This document shows positions 9,213 to 17,488 of a DNA stretch of 61,275 bases, one piece after another. The notes under the pieces were generated by a model. That model had not been told where the DNA came from, searched no databases, and was given only the letters and a program-made list of their open reading frames with translations. Origin of the DNA: Schleiferilactobacillus perolens DSM 12744. GTDB lineage: Bacteria; Bacillota; Bacilli; Lactobacillales; Lactobacillaceae. Made by a program: the position numbers and the translations under genes. Every line of letters starts with the position of its first letter. The first letter of the stretch is position 1. The stretch spans positions 1-61,275 of the forward strand of contig NZ_AZEC01000015.1 in the NCBI RefSeq assembly GCF_001435585.1, read 5' to 3'.

Positions 9213-10763
9213 CTATTTCGCTAACGCAAAGACATTCACAGCATGGGCCGGCAATGTCGTGTGAATCTGGGACTGTTCTTGCCGGTAATTCGTCTGTTGC
9301 CACAATTCCGTGACCGGTTGTCCATGGTACTGATAAGGCACACCATGAATCGCGGCCGGTAGTTGTGCCAGATCCAAACTGAAGGATTGTTCGTTATCAC
9401 TGCGATTAAAAATACAGAGCACGGCCTGGCCGTCTGCCATGTACTTGGCCAGTACGTCAATATTGCTCGTGCCAGGTAACGGTTCAGCCGGCAGATGCGG
9501 CGCTTCCTGGTCGATGGCGATGACGGCTTTATTCGTCACAATGCGCAACCAGTCCTGTTCCTTCGGTAAATCCTGATAATGGCGGATATCATTACCTAGG
9601 ATCAACGGTGCGGCTAAGAAAGCCCACAGTGAAAAATGGGCGATGTTTTCATTCTGCGTTAACGCGCCATTGCCCACTTCCAGCATGTCTGGGTCGGCGT
9701 AACTGCCGGGCACAGCATAGGGCAGCATAGCTTTCAATTTGTCATAGCAATCCACCACCGAGGCCCAGTTGTTGCGGATGTCGCCGCTAATGCGGTAGGC
9801 GTCCGCAAATTTGGGTGCCCATGTCCAGGGTGCATTACGGCCATGTTCGCAGACCGAGTAAATAAACGGCGTCGTACGGTCACTGCTCTTGGTGGCAGTC
9901 TGCAAAGCAGAAGCCATGGTGCGATAGCGTAAAATGGCGTCGCTCTTGCGATCTGTGATGGGGTTCAATAGGGTGAAAGCTGTGATCGGCTGGGCCGCAT
10001 TGATCTTGATTTGAACGCGGCCAGTGGCACTCCAGCCGCTGGTGGTGGGGAACAACATCGTATGTTCCTGACCGGCAGCATGGACAACCAGCAATTGTCG
10101 ATTTTCACTCTTGAATTTGTGGTAGATCACAGTGACCACATACTCTCCGGCGGGCAAATTCAGCCCCGTGAACTGGGCCTCACCGCCGCGGGCACTTAAA
10201 CCAGTAATTGCCGGACTCTCATCAGTAAAATGGGTTAACTGGGCCGCACCGCTCAGTTGCGCATTGGCTGCTGGTAATTCCAAAAAAGTGTTCGTTTCCC
10301 GACTGCGAATTTCCAGGCCGACAACCGCCGGTGCCGTACTCAAGAGTTTTTCGTCCGTGGTTAAATCCACCACATGACAATAATCATATTTCAAAAAGTC
10401 GGCACCCAAATCAACAAAAGTGCGGGCATCTCGATATTCTGTATCGTAACTGGCGGGCATATCTTCGCAGGTCAGCGGGCCGCAGGAACTATATAAACCC
10501 ACACGTAGTCCCAGTCGATGAATCCGGTCAATCAATTCCTTGCCGGAGGGGAAACTGCTCAGGTCAAATTGTAAATGACCGTTGTCGTCCCGCGCAGAAG
10601 ACTGCCAGCAGTCATCCAAATTGACATACTGGTAGCCCGCTGCAGCGAGTCCAGAATCTTTCATGGCCTGGGCCACTTGGTAAATCACATCTTCGTTAAT
10701 GTTTTGGCGGAAATGATTCCAGGAAGACCAGCCCATGACTGGCGGTAAGGACGTATTTGCCAT
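9213..10763 (-). CDS. GH27 alpha-galactosidase-like glycosidase with inserted domain
   Basis: A 516-residue retaining glycoside hydrolase of family 27 (alpha-galactosidase, alpha-N-acetylgalactosaminidase or beta-L-arabinopyranosidase). The TIM barrel shows PPVMGWSSWN at the N-terminus, LDDCW, GLYSSCG, the nucleophile in KYDYC (Asp127) and the acid/base in RISGDIR (Asp328), then a C-terminal beta domain. Between KYDYC and the barrel segment AILRYRTMASAL lie about 130-140 extra residues (about 140-272) that look like an independent beta-sandwich. No signal peptide is visible, so it acts inside the cell. The ATG at 10763 follows AAAGGGG. It is divergent from kdgK across a palindrome. Confidence 0.88.
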   Translation of the reverse strand: MANTSLPPVMGWSSWNHFRQNINEDVIYQVAQAMKDSGLAAAGYQYVNLDDCWQSSARDDNGHLQFDLSSFPSGKELIDRIHRLGLRVGLYSSCGPLTCEDMPASYDTEYRDARTFVDLGADFLKYDYCHVVDLTTDEKLLSTAPAVVGLEIRSRETNTFLELPAANAQLSGAAQLTHFTDESPAITGLSARGGEAQFTGLNLPAGEYVVTVIYHKFKSENRQLLVVHAAGQEHTMLFPTTSGWSATGRVQIKINAAQPITAFTLLNPITDRKSDAILRYRTMASALQTATKSSDRTTPFIYSVCEHGRNAPWTWAPKFADAYRISGDIRNNWASVVDCYDKLKAMLPYAVPGSYADPDMLEVGNGALTQNENIAHFSLWAFLAAPLILGNDIRHYQDLPKEQDWLRIVTNKAVIAIDQEAPHLPAEPLPGTSNIDVLAKYMADGQAVLCIFNRSDNEQSFSLDLAQLPAAIHGVPYQYHGQPVTELWQQTNYRQEQSQIHTTLPAHAVNVFALAK

Positions 10764-10933
10764 ACTTAAGCCCCTTTCAAGCATTCAAAATAATCATGTA
10801 ATCACTTCTACCGTAACGGTTCCGTCCGGTATCAGCAACCATTTTGCAGTTGAAAAGCAGAAGTTTCCATATGCGAACCGCAATGTCCTTGACGGCGAAT
10901 CGCCGGGCGTATATGATTAAGAAGTGACAGATG

Positions 10934-10947
10934 GGAAACCGGTTTCC
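10934..10947. promoter_or_regulatory. Perfect 14-bp palindrome, candidate LacI-type operator
   Basis: GGAAACCGGTTTCC lies between the divergent GH27 and kdgK genes, 30 bp before the kdgK start. The central CCGG with flanking A/T arms is typical of LacI/GalR-family operators. It could control one or both genes. Confidence 0.6.
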
Positions 10948-10976
10948 TATAAAAACCGAGATTGGAGGACTTTCTT

Positions 10977-11945
10977 GTGGCAAAGTTGTTGACGATCGGC
11001 GAACCGATGGCATTATTTGCGTCGACCCAAGCCAATGTGCCATTGGCCAGTGCCGTGCATTTTGATAAATATATGGCGGGTGCGGAAGTGAATGTGGCAG
11101 TGGGGGTGGCGCGCCTTGGTCATACCACTCAATACATTACCCAATTGGGGATGGATCCGTTTGGCACCTTCATCAAGCAGCAATTAGCCGCCAATCAGGT
11201 GGGGACCGATTATATTGGAGTGACACCGGATCATTTCACCGGGTTACAGTTAAAGGATCGGGTGACCAACGGTGATCCCGACACTTTCTATTTTCGGCGG
11301 GATTCGGCCGCGGCTCATTTCGATCCGCACATTTTGACGTGGATTGATTTTGCGGATGTCCGGCGGGCACATTTGACCGGTATTTTCCCTGCCATCTCTG
11401 AACAGGCCCTACAAGTCACCCGACAATTGATAGCGCTCCTTCAACAACACCAGGTGCCCATCACTTTCGACCCGAATTTGCGCCCAGCGCTATGGCCGGA
11501 TAAGCGCGAGATGGTAACCACGATTAATCAGTTGGCCGCCCAGGCGGATATTATTTTGCCCGGGATCAGTGAGGGCCAACAGCTGATGGGCAGCCGAGAC
11601 CCGGCGGCGATTGCTGACTTTTACCTGCATCAAAGCGACCGCACCCAGGCCGTGATCGTGAAGCTGGGACCAGCGGGTGCCTATTACCAAACCCGCACTG
11701 GCGACCACGGGACTGTGGCTGGGTTTACCGTTGATCATGTGGTCGATACTGTCGGTGCCGGTGACGGCTTTGCTGTGGGCGTGATTGCGGCGTTATTGGA
11801 TAACCAATCCTTAGCCGCTGCCGCCCAGCGGGGTAATGCTGTGGGGGCCATGGCCGTCCAATCAGCTGGCGATAATACTGGCTATCCCACACCAGCGCAA
11901 TTGACCGATTTCTTCACTGCCCAAATGGCTCAGCAAAAGGTCTAA
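10977..11945 (+). CDS. kdgK: 2-keto-3-deoxygluconate kinase, PfkB family
   Basis: Phosphorylates 2-keto-3-deoxygluconate to KDPG with ATP. The 322-residue ribokinase-fold protein begins LLTIGEPMALFAS, has AGAEVNVAVGVARLG near residue 35 and FRRDSAAAH typical of KDG kinases. It ends with the anion-hole and catalytic motif DTVGAGDGFAVG, whose second Asp is the base. The start is a GTG at 10977 placed 8 nt after GGAGG; an in-frame TTG at 10962 overlaps that ribosome site and is rejected. kdgA follows after 74 bp, so the pair channels KDG from KduI/KduD into central metabolism. Confidence 0.92.
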   Translation: MAKLLTIGEPMALFASTQANVPLASAVHFDKYMAGAEVNVAVGVARLGHTTQYITQLGMDPFGTFIKQQLAANQVGTDYIGVTPDHFTGLQLKDRVTNGDPDTFYFRRDSAAAHFDPHILTWIDFADVRRAHLTGIFPAISEQALQVTRQLIALLQQHQVPITFDPNLRPALWPDKREMVTTINQLAAQADIILPGISEGQQLMGSRDPAAIADFYLHQSDRTQAVIVKLGPAGAYYQTRTGDHGTVAGFTVDHVVDTVGAGDGFAVGVIAALLDNQSLAAAAQRGNAVGAMAVQSAGDNTGYPTPAQLTDFFTAQMAQQKV

Positions 11946-12019
11946 TATTTTCTTGCCCCGTGTTCTGGGTTAAAATGTGCATGTAAGCAGTTACCAACCA
12001 AGAAATGGAGATATTATTA

Positions 12020-12670
12020 ATGCAAAAAGTGGATCGTTTATTACGGTTACAAAAAGCAGGAGTCGTCGCAGTTGTCCGGGCAGAAACACCGGAGAAAGCT
12101 GAAAAAATCGCCGATGCCGTGATTGCTGGCGGCGTGACCGCCATTGAATTGACCTTCACTGTGCCCCATGCAGACCAAGTGATTGCCAATCTCAGCAATA
12201 AATATGCTGATGATAAGAATGTCGTCATCGGCGCAGGCACCGTCTTAGAACCCGCCACGGCCCGGATTGCCATGATTGCCGGTGCTGAGTTCATCGTCAG
12301 CCCCAGCTTCAATCCAGAAACAGCCAAGATTTGTAATCTCTATACCACCCCTTACACCCCCGGCTGCATGACCCCGACAGAAATTCAGGCCGCACTGACT
12401 GCGGGCGTGGATCTGGTTAAGTTATTCCCAGGGGCCGTATTACAACCCACGATGGTTAAAGCCGTCTTGGCCCCATTCCCGAACCTCAGCGTCATGCCCA
12501 CCGGTGGCGTCAACGCTGACAACATGGCCGATTGGTTTGCCGCCGGTGTGACCCTCGTCGGTGCCGGCAGCAACCTTACCGCCCCCGCCAACCACGACGA
12601 CTTCGCTGGCGTCACTGCCATGGCCAAAGAATACAAAGCCAAACTAGCAGAAATCCGCGCCGGCAAATAA
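12020..12670 (+). CDS. kdgA: KDPG aldolase (bifunctional KDPG/KHG aldolase family)
   Basis: Class I aldolase splitting 2-keto-3-deoxy-6-phosphogluconate to pyruvate and glyceraldehyde-3-phosphate. The protein has 216 residues, normal for the family. Motifs: AIELTFTVPHA, IGAGTV, FIVSPSFNPE, TPGCMTPTEI, and VKLFPG with the Schiff-base lysine, then MPTGGVN for phosphate binding. An ATG also occurs at 12005, but the ribosome site AATGGAG overlaps it and serves the ATG at 12020. It completes the KDG route with kduI, kduD and kdgK. A palindromic repeat element begins just after the stop and may also end transcription. Confidence 0.94.
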   Translation: MQKVDRLLRLQKAGVVAVVRAETPEKAEKIADAVIAGGVTAIELTFTVPHADQVIANLSNKYADDKNVVIGAGTVLEPATARIAMIAGAEFIVSPSFNPETAKICNLYTTPYTPGCMTPTEIQAALTAGVDLVKLFPGAVLQPTMVKAVLAPFPNLSVMPTGGVNADNMADWFAAGVTLVGAGSNLTAPANHDDFAGVTAMAKEYKAKLAEIRAGK

Positions 12671-12687
12671 TTTAAATGTTTATTTTA

Positions 12688-12848
12688 GAGTTGAGATAAG
12701 CTTCCGAATGTTGTAATAGCTAGTGCCAATGCGGAGCAATCGGAGGAAAAATGAGGGGCTCAAAGCGCCGTCACAGCGTTCCAGCCCCTCATTTTTCCGT
12801 AGATTGCGCAGCATTGGCACGGCGGTCGGAAGCTTTTGTCCTAACTCT
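12688..12848 (+). repeat. Structured repeat element, copy A (short form)
   Basis: The conserved core runs from AGTGCCAATGCGGAGC at 12722 to the GGCACGGC ending at 12823 (102 nt). It folds on itself: GTGCCAATGC with GCATTGGCAC, CAATC with GATTG, and GGAAAAATGAGGGGCT with AGCCCCTCATTTTTCC. Flanking arms extend the stem: AAGCTTCCGA (12698-12707) with TCGGAAGCTT (12826-12835), then AGAGTT with AACTCT followed by five T. Compared with the other copies, the middle hairpins are missing, consistent with deletion between two GGGCTCA direct repeats. It fills most of the 324-bp kdgA-lacD gap and may double as the kdgA terminator. Confidence 0.85.
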
Positions 12849-12874
12849 TTTTGGTGTACAATAAATTCGTATAT

Positions 12875-12893
12875 TGGGTCACATTTTGACCCA
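12875..12893. promoter_or_regulatory. Inverted repeat upstream of the aldolase promoter
   Basis: TGGGTCA-5 nt-TGACCCA is a perfect 7-bp inverted repeat about 48 bp upstream of the -10 box TATAAT at 12941-12946. Its position upstream of the promoter suggests an activator site rather than a repressor site. Confidence 0.5.
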
Positions 12894-12994
12894 GTGGGAC
12901 ATATCCTGTAAGTGGGGGTGCGAAAACTTTCATTTTAGGATATAATGTAATTGGTTTTCTGAAACTCTCAACTATTAATGGAGGCAATGTCTTA

Positions 12995-14011
12995 ATGAGT
13001 GTTAAATTGACTGCTGCACAGTTGGATCACTTGCACAAGCTTTCCGACGACAATAATGTCATCTCCGCTTTGGCCATCGACCAACGGGGTTCTTTAAAGA
13101 AGATGTTGGCAGCTGCTGCCAACAAGCCCGCTGACGAAACCACAATCGTGGACTTCAAGAAGGCTGTATCTGCTGAACTGACTAAGTATGCCAGTGCAAT
13201 TCTGTTGGACCCTGAATACGGTCTGCCAGCTAGCAAGGTTCGTGCTCCCCAATCTGGTTTACTTCTTTCTTACGAAAAGACTGGCTACGATGTGACTGAA
13301 GCCGGCCGTTTCCCAGATTTGATTGAGAACCAATCTGCTCTGCGGATCAAGGAAGAGGGCGGGGACGCTGTTAAGTTCCTGCTTTACTACGATACAGACG
13401 AACCCGATGCGATCAATGATCGTAAGAAGGCTTTCGTTGAACGTGTTGGTGCCGAAGCCAAGGAAAATGGTTTACCGTTATTCTTGGAACTGGTTTCCTA
13501 CGATGGCAACATGGACAGCGCTTCTGACGCTGCTTTTGCCAAGGTTAAGCCGCACAAGGTTATCGAAATGACCAAGGAATTCAGCAAGCCTCGTTACAAC
13601 GTTTCTGTATTGAAGCTGGAAGTACCTGTTAATCAGAAGTTTGTTGAAGGCTACACTGATGACGGCGTATCTCCTGTTTACAGCAAGGACGAAGCTGCTA
13701 AGTACTACAAGGAACAAAGTGAAGCGACTTCCTTACCATTCATCTTCCTGTCCGCTGGTGTGACCAACGAATTATTCTTGGAAGAATTGAAGTTTGCTAA
13801 GCAAGCAGGTTCTACATTTAACGGTGTTCTTTGCGGCCGTGCCACTTGGAAGCCGGGTATTGAACCATTCGCTGCCCAAGGTGAAGAAGCTGGCCAAAAG
13901 TGGTTGGAGAACCAAGGTCGTGACAATATCGAACGTTTGAACAAGGTATTGGCTGACACTGCCACTCCTTGGACCAACAAGGTTGAAGAAGAGAACACTG
14001 TCAACGCCTAA
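12995..14011 (+). CDS. lacD: Tagatose-1,6-bisphosphate aldolase, LacD family
   Basis: Class I aldolase giving dihydroxyacetone phosphate and glyceraldehyde-3-phosphate; LacD enzymes accept tagatose- and fructose-1,6-bisphosphate. The 338-residue protein has SALAIDQRGSLK at residues 24-35, LLDPEYG, the FLLYYD segment, LKLEVP containing the candidate Schiff-base lysine, LSAGV and GVLCGRATWK. It stands alone, with no lacA/B/C or PTS genes nearby. Codon use shifts visibly toward a highly expressed set compared with its neighbours. Together with the consensus -10 TATAAT and strong ATGGAGG ribosome site, this suggests it may serve as a main glycolytic-type aldolase; that is inference. Confidence 0.92.
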   Translation: MSVKLTAAQLDHLHKLSDDNNVISALAIDQRGSLKKMLAAAANKPADETTIVDFKKAVSAELTKYASAILLDPEYGLPASKVRAPQSGLLLSYEKTGYDVTEAGRFPDLIENQSALRIKEEGGDAVKFLLYYDTDEPDAINDRKKAFVERVGAEAKENGLPLFLELVSYDGNMDSASDAAFAKVKPHKVIEMTKEFSKPRYNVSVLKLEVPVNQKFVEGYTDDGVSPVYSKDEAAKYYKEQSEATSLPFIFLSAGVTNELFLEELKFAKQAGSTFNGVLCGRATWKPGIEPFAAQGEEAGQKWLENQGRDNIERLNKVLADTATPWTNKVEEENTVNA

Positions 14012-14042
14012 TCGCCTGACAATTCCTTCTTAACGACATAAC

Positions 14043-14106
14043 AAAACAGGCTTTCTGCTACTGGTATTACACCGTGGCGAAAAGCCTGTTTTTGTGTGTT
14101 TTTTTA
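14043..14106 (+). terminator. Terminator of lacD
   Basis: AAAACAGGCTTT pairs with AAAGCCTGTTTT around a 26-nt loop, followed by T-rich sequence. Confidence 0.8.
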
Positions 14107-14140
14107 AGATGTGTGCTCTGTCCGACATTGCGATGTAATT

Positions 14141-14350
14141 AGTGCCAATGCGGAGCAAGCGGAGGTGGTGTGGGGCTCAGCTGTGGAAACCACACAGCGC
14201 GCGGTTTTTGCGCGCTGATGTGGTTAGGCGTCTTGAAGACCGCGTATTTTGCGGGCTTCAAGCGCCGTCACAGCTTGCTACGCCTGCGGCTACGCACTTG
14301 CTGCGCTTCGCAGCCCCACACCACCGCAGCTTGTGTAGCACTGGCACGGC
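14141..14350 (+). repeat. Structured repeat element, copy B
   Basis: A 210-nt copy between lacD and the converging lipoprotein gene. The outer stem is GTGCCAATGC with GCACTGGCAC (one G-T wobble), then CAAGC with GCTTG, where other copies have CAATC and GATTG: a compensatory change. Inner parts: GCTGTG with CACAGC; a hairpin CACACAGCGCGC...GCGCGCTGATGTG; a hairpin CTTGAAGACCGCG...GCGGGCTTCAAG; and an extra GC-rich hairpin from about 14274. Flanks GTCCGACAT and GTGTGGAC can extend the pairing. Together with the lacD terminator it fills the 353-bp gap. Confidence 0.85.
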
Positions 14351-14364
14351 GTGTGGACCTAAAA

Positions 14365-14874
14365 TTATTGTTCGTACTGCTTAACCAGCTGTACAGAACC
14401 GTCAGCCAACACATTATAAGTGGCGATCGTACTCCGGCCGTTATTCTTACCCACTTCAATCTGGTAAGCCGTCTGACCATTTACCTGCACAGTCTTAATA
14501 AACGCATAAACCAACGGCGCATCCTTCTGGTACTTCGCCGCCACCGCGTTCTTCAACACCGCAGTCGCCTGATCAGAAGTCGTCACAGAAGTGGCACTGC
14601 TTGATGAAGCCGCACTGCTGCTGGATGAAGACGAAGATGTTTGTGACGATGAAGCGGAAGAATCACTGCTTTCACTACTAGACGAGTCGGCACTGCTCAC
14701 ACTTGAACTGCTAGAGCTGCTCTTCTTACTCGCCTTTTTCTTAGTCACTTTTTCGGTTTTCACCTTGCTGCTGGATGATTTACTGGCATTTTTGTTGCCG
14801 GAACCACAAGCCCCTAAAGTAAGGAGCAGGGCGAAACTCACCAACGAAAACAAGACTTTTTTACTTCTACGCAT
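14365..14874 (-). CDS. Serine-rich lipoprotein
   Basis: A 169-residue secreted lipoprotein. The signal sequence MRRSKKVLFSLVSFALLLTLGAC ends in a lipobox (LGAC), so Cys23 should be lipidated and anchor the protein to the outer face of the membrane. Residues about 27-100 form a Lys- then Ser-rich linker (long runs of Ser with Ala/Thr/Asp). The last about 65 residues (SDQATAVLKNAVAAKY to the end) form a small folded domain of alternating strands. The ATG follows GGAGGAAG. The function of the C-terminal domain is unknown to me. A repeat element lies 14 bp after the stop. Confidence 0.85.
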   Translation of the reverse strand: MRRSKKVLFSLVSFALLLTLGACGSGNKNASKSSSSKVKTEKVTKKKASKKSSSSSSSVSSADSSSSESSDSSASSSQTSSSSSSSSAASSSSATSVTTSDQATAVLKNAVAAKYQKDAPLVYAFIKTVQVNGQTAYQIEVGKNNGRSTIATYNVLADGSVQLVKQYEQ

Positions 14875-15005
14875 AGAATCTTCCTCCTTAAACCGTCTAC
14901 GAAAAACGGTACCTTACTGCGTTCCTATTATACCAGTGGTTGGCCCAGCACACGAATCGGAGGAGAAATCTTAAAGATTGTGCAAAAAACCAAAGATGGC
15001 GGTCA

Positions 15006-16226
15006 TTACTGAATATCGACTTTCTTATCCAGCACCACATCGCTGTTTTGCGCCAACGTCAGGGCCTGGCTGATGTCATGGATAATATCGTCTTTGTTTT
15101 CGATCCCCACGGCAAACCGAACCAGGTTGTCATGGACGCCGATTTCTTCCAGTTTGTCCTTCGGGTAGGGTGCATGGGTCATCGTTGTGGGTCGACAGAC
15201 TAGGGATTCCACGCCGCCTAAGCTGACCGCCAAGTCGACCATTTGCAGCTTTTCAAAGAAGACACCGAGATCCACTCCGGGCTTAACAGAGAAGGAAATG
15301 ACCGCGCCTGGTCCTTTGGCCTGCTTCTTTTGAATCGCGGCTTCCTCTGGAGAGTACCAGCCTGGATAGAGCACTTGCTGCACAGCAGGGTGTTTTTCCA
15401 GAGCGGGAATGACCGCTTTAACATTTTCAATCTGCCGGTCCAGCCGCACGCTCAATGTTCGTACACCGCGCAGCAAGGTGTAACTGTCGAAGGGACTGAT
15501 GGTTGCTCCTAGCGTATTTTGATAGAAGAAAAGTTCATCGTGCAATGCCTTATCATTCAATGTAATGAAACCGGCACACAGATCGGCATGACCACCGTAG
15601 AACTTGGTGGCCGAATAAACTACGACGTCGGCCCCCAATGAGAGCGGCTTTTGCAAGTAGCCAGTCAAAAATGTGTTGTCGACGATCAATAGTGCGCCGT
15701 GCTTGTGGGCTAACTTAGCGATCTTGGCAATGTCGTAGACCCGCAACGTGGGATTGGCCGGTGTTTCTAAATAAACCGCCTTGGTATTCGATTTGAAATC
15801 GGCGTCAGACAGGGTGCTAAGATCTGTGACGAAATCATAGTCGACCTGTCGCGGACCAAGAATATCTAAGAAAAAGCGGTAGGTACCACCGTAAATATTC
15901 GCAGAGCTGATAATGTGATCGCCGGGGTGGAAATGCTCAAAGGTCGTGGCAATGGCGGCCATTCCAGATGAAAAACCCAGAGCATAGCGGGCATGATCAA
16001 TCCGGGCAACGACCTGTTCAGCCTTTTGCCGCGTCGGATTCTCTGTCCGAATGTATTCATAAGGCCCCGCCGTATTGATGTCTTCCAGGCGGTAGGTGGT
16101 ACTGAGAAAAATGGGTGCCATAATTGCACCGTATTCATTGTGGCGGGCGGGAGCGCCTTGGACGACTAAAGAATCATCATGTAATGGAAATTGGGGATCA
16201 AGGGGTTGTTCATGTTGTTCGCTCAT
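15006..16226 (-). CDS. Cystathionine gamma-synthase/beta-lyase-type PLP enzyme
   Basis: A 406-residue Cys/Met-metabolism PLP enzyme (MetB/MetC/MetY fold type I). Key segments: YEYIRTENPTR near residue 57 (phosphate-binding Tyr-x-Arg from the neighbouring subunit), GFSSGMAA, ETPANPT, VDNTF, and VVYSATKFYGGHAD with the PLP lysine, then SLGGVESLVCRP for the substrate carboxylate. These residues do not separate cystathionine gamma-synthase, beta- or gamma-lyase or acylhomoserine sulfhydrylase. It is the last gene of the T-box methionine operon, 18 bp after patB, so it belongs to methionine or cysteine interconversion. Confidence 0.88.
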   Translation of the reverse strand: MSEQHEQPLDPQFPLHDDSLVVQGAPARHNEYGAIMAPIFLSTTYRLEDINTAGPYEYIRTENPTRQKAEQVVARIDHARYALGFSSGMAAIATTFEHFHPGDHIISSANIYGGTYRFFLDILGPRQVDYDFVTDLSTLSDADFKSNTKAVYLETPANPTLRVYDIAKIAKLAHKHGALLIVDNTFLTGYLQKPLSLGADVVVYSATKFYGGHADLCAGFITLNDKALHDELFFYQNTLGATISPFDSYTLLRGVRTLSVRLDRQIENVKAVIPALEKHPAVQQVLYPGWYSPEEAAIQKKQAKGPGAVISFSVKPGVDLGVFFEKLQMVDLAVSLGGVESLVCRPTTMTHAPYPKDKLEEIGVHDNLVRFAVGIENKDDIIHDISQALTLAQNSDVVLDKKVDIQ

Positions 16227-16244
16227 CTTGGAGTTCCTTTCTAA

Positions 16245-17462
16245 CTACAATGCTTGCGGGACAGTTTCTTGCAGCGCGGTCACAATCTGGTGGGCCGCTC
16301 GGGCGACCAACTGCGGATCAGTGGCCAGGTTCAAACGAATGAAGGTGGGCGTCTGAGGCGAGAACCAAGCTCCATAATCCACGGCCAGATGGCAATGATT
16401 TTGAACGAAATCTTTGATTTTGTCTGCGGGGATATAACTGCCTAAATCCACATACAATAAATATGTGCCCTCCAGCGGCTGCAAGTGAATCTGCGGTGCA
16501 CCATGGTGTAAAATATGACGCACCTGACTATCGTTGTAACGAATAATGGCGATGATCTGATCCAGCCACGGTGTCCCCTGCCGGTAAGCCGCTTCACCAG
16601 CGACCACGCCCAACAGACTAGGCTCGGTCTGGTGGATTGTCTTGATAAAATCATCGTAGTCCTTACGCCATGCGGAATTGGGGATGATGACATGGGAGTG
16701 CAATAACGTGGCGAGGTTGAAAGTCTTCGACGGGGCGTTGAGAACGATCACGTGGTCTTGGAAGCGGCCGTTGGCGACGGACAATACCGAGGTGAAGGGC
16801 GTATCCCCAATTTCAAAGTCTTCGTGGATTTCGTCCGAAACGACTGGAATGCCGGCGTCCACTAATGGGGTCAAGACGGCTTCCAGTTCCTCTGGCTGCC
16901 ATACCCGACCGACAGGATTATGGGGTGAGCACCAAATCGCTAACTTCGGCTTCCTGTCTCGGATAATCGTATGCAGTGCTTCGTGATCAACCTGCCATCC
17001 TTGAGGCGTATTCAGCAAGTTGCAAGAAATGAGTTCGCGGTGAGTGTCGGTCACGGCATTGGCGAAGGAATAATACACAGGTTGGAAAATCAGGACCGGA
17101 TCCCCCGGCTTCGTCAGCCAGTTCACCATGGCGTACAAGGAATTCACGACCCCGTTATCAAACCGCAGCCATTCCGGCTTGACGGTGATCCCATGCCGGT
17201 CCTGTTGCCAATGGATGAAGGCTTCCTTGTAGCTGTCGGGAATGAAGGAATAACCAAAGACTCCCTCCTGTACCCGGGCGATTAGAGCATCCCGCACCGG
17301 CTGGGCGGTTTTGAACTCCATATCCGCCACCCACAACGGCAGTAGATCGGGATTGCCAAACCGTTCCTGTAAAGCGTCCCATTTCAACGTGTTCGTGTGA
17401 TGGCGATCCACCAGATGGGACTTGATGAATGCCTTATTTTCCGTCGTCAATGTGTTTGCCAA
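16245..17462 (-). CDS. patB: PatB/MalY-type cystathionine beta-lyase
   Basis: A 405-residue fold-type-I aminotransferase-like C-S lyase, expected to cleave cystathionine to homocysteine, pyruvate and ammonia. Markers: LPLWVADMEF near residue 40, the ring-stacking FQPVYYSF, CSPHNPVGRVW, VSDEIHED and the PLP-lysine motif NAPSKTFNLA, then LEGTYLLYVD. The only plausible in-frame start is TTG at 17462, about 10 nt after AAAGGG. It lies 26 bp after the methionine synthase-like gene and 18 bp before the second C-S enzyme, in one operon. Confidence 0.88.
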   Translation of the reverse strand: MANTLTTENKAFIKSHLVDRHHTNTLKWDALQERFGNPDLLPLWVADMEFKTAQPVRDALIARVQEGVFGYSFIPDSYKEAFIHWQQDRHGITVKPEWLRFDNGVVNSLYAMVNWLTKPGDPVLIFQPVYYSFANAVTDTHRELISCNLLNTPQGWQVDHEALHTIIRDRKPKLAIWCSPHNPVGRVWQPEELEAVLTPLVDAGIPVVSDEIHEDFEIGDTPFTSVLSVANGRFQDHVIVLNAPSKTFNLATLLHSHVIIPNSAWRKDYDDFIKTIHQTEPSLLGVVAGEAAYRQGTPWLDQIIAIIRYNDSQVRHILHHGAPQIHLQPLEGTYLLYVDLGSYIPADKIKDFVQNHCHLAVDYGAWFSPQTPTFIRLNLATDPQLVARAAHQIVTALQETVPQAL

Positions 17463-17488
17463 GAGAACTCATCCCTTTCTCAAATCGA

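Noticed and set aside
14574-14760. Serine-codon repeats in the lipoprotein gene as a CRISPR-like or regulatory repeat
   Set aside because: The periodicity is that of Ser/Ala codons in a low-complexity linker; there are no spacers or conserved repeat units.
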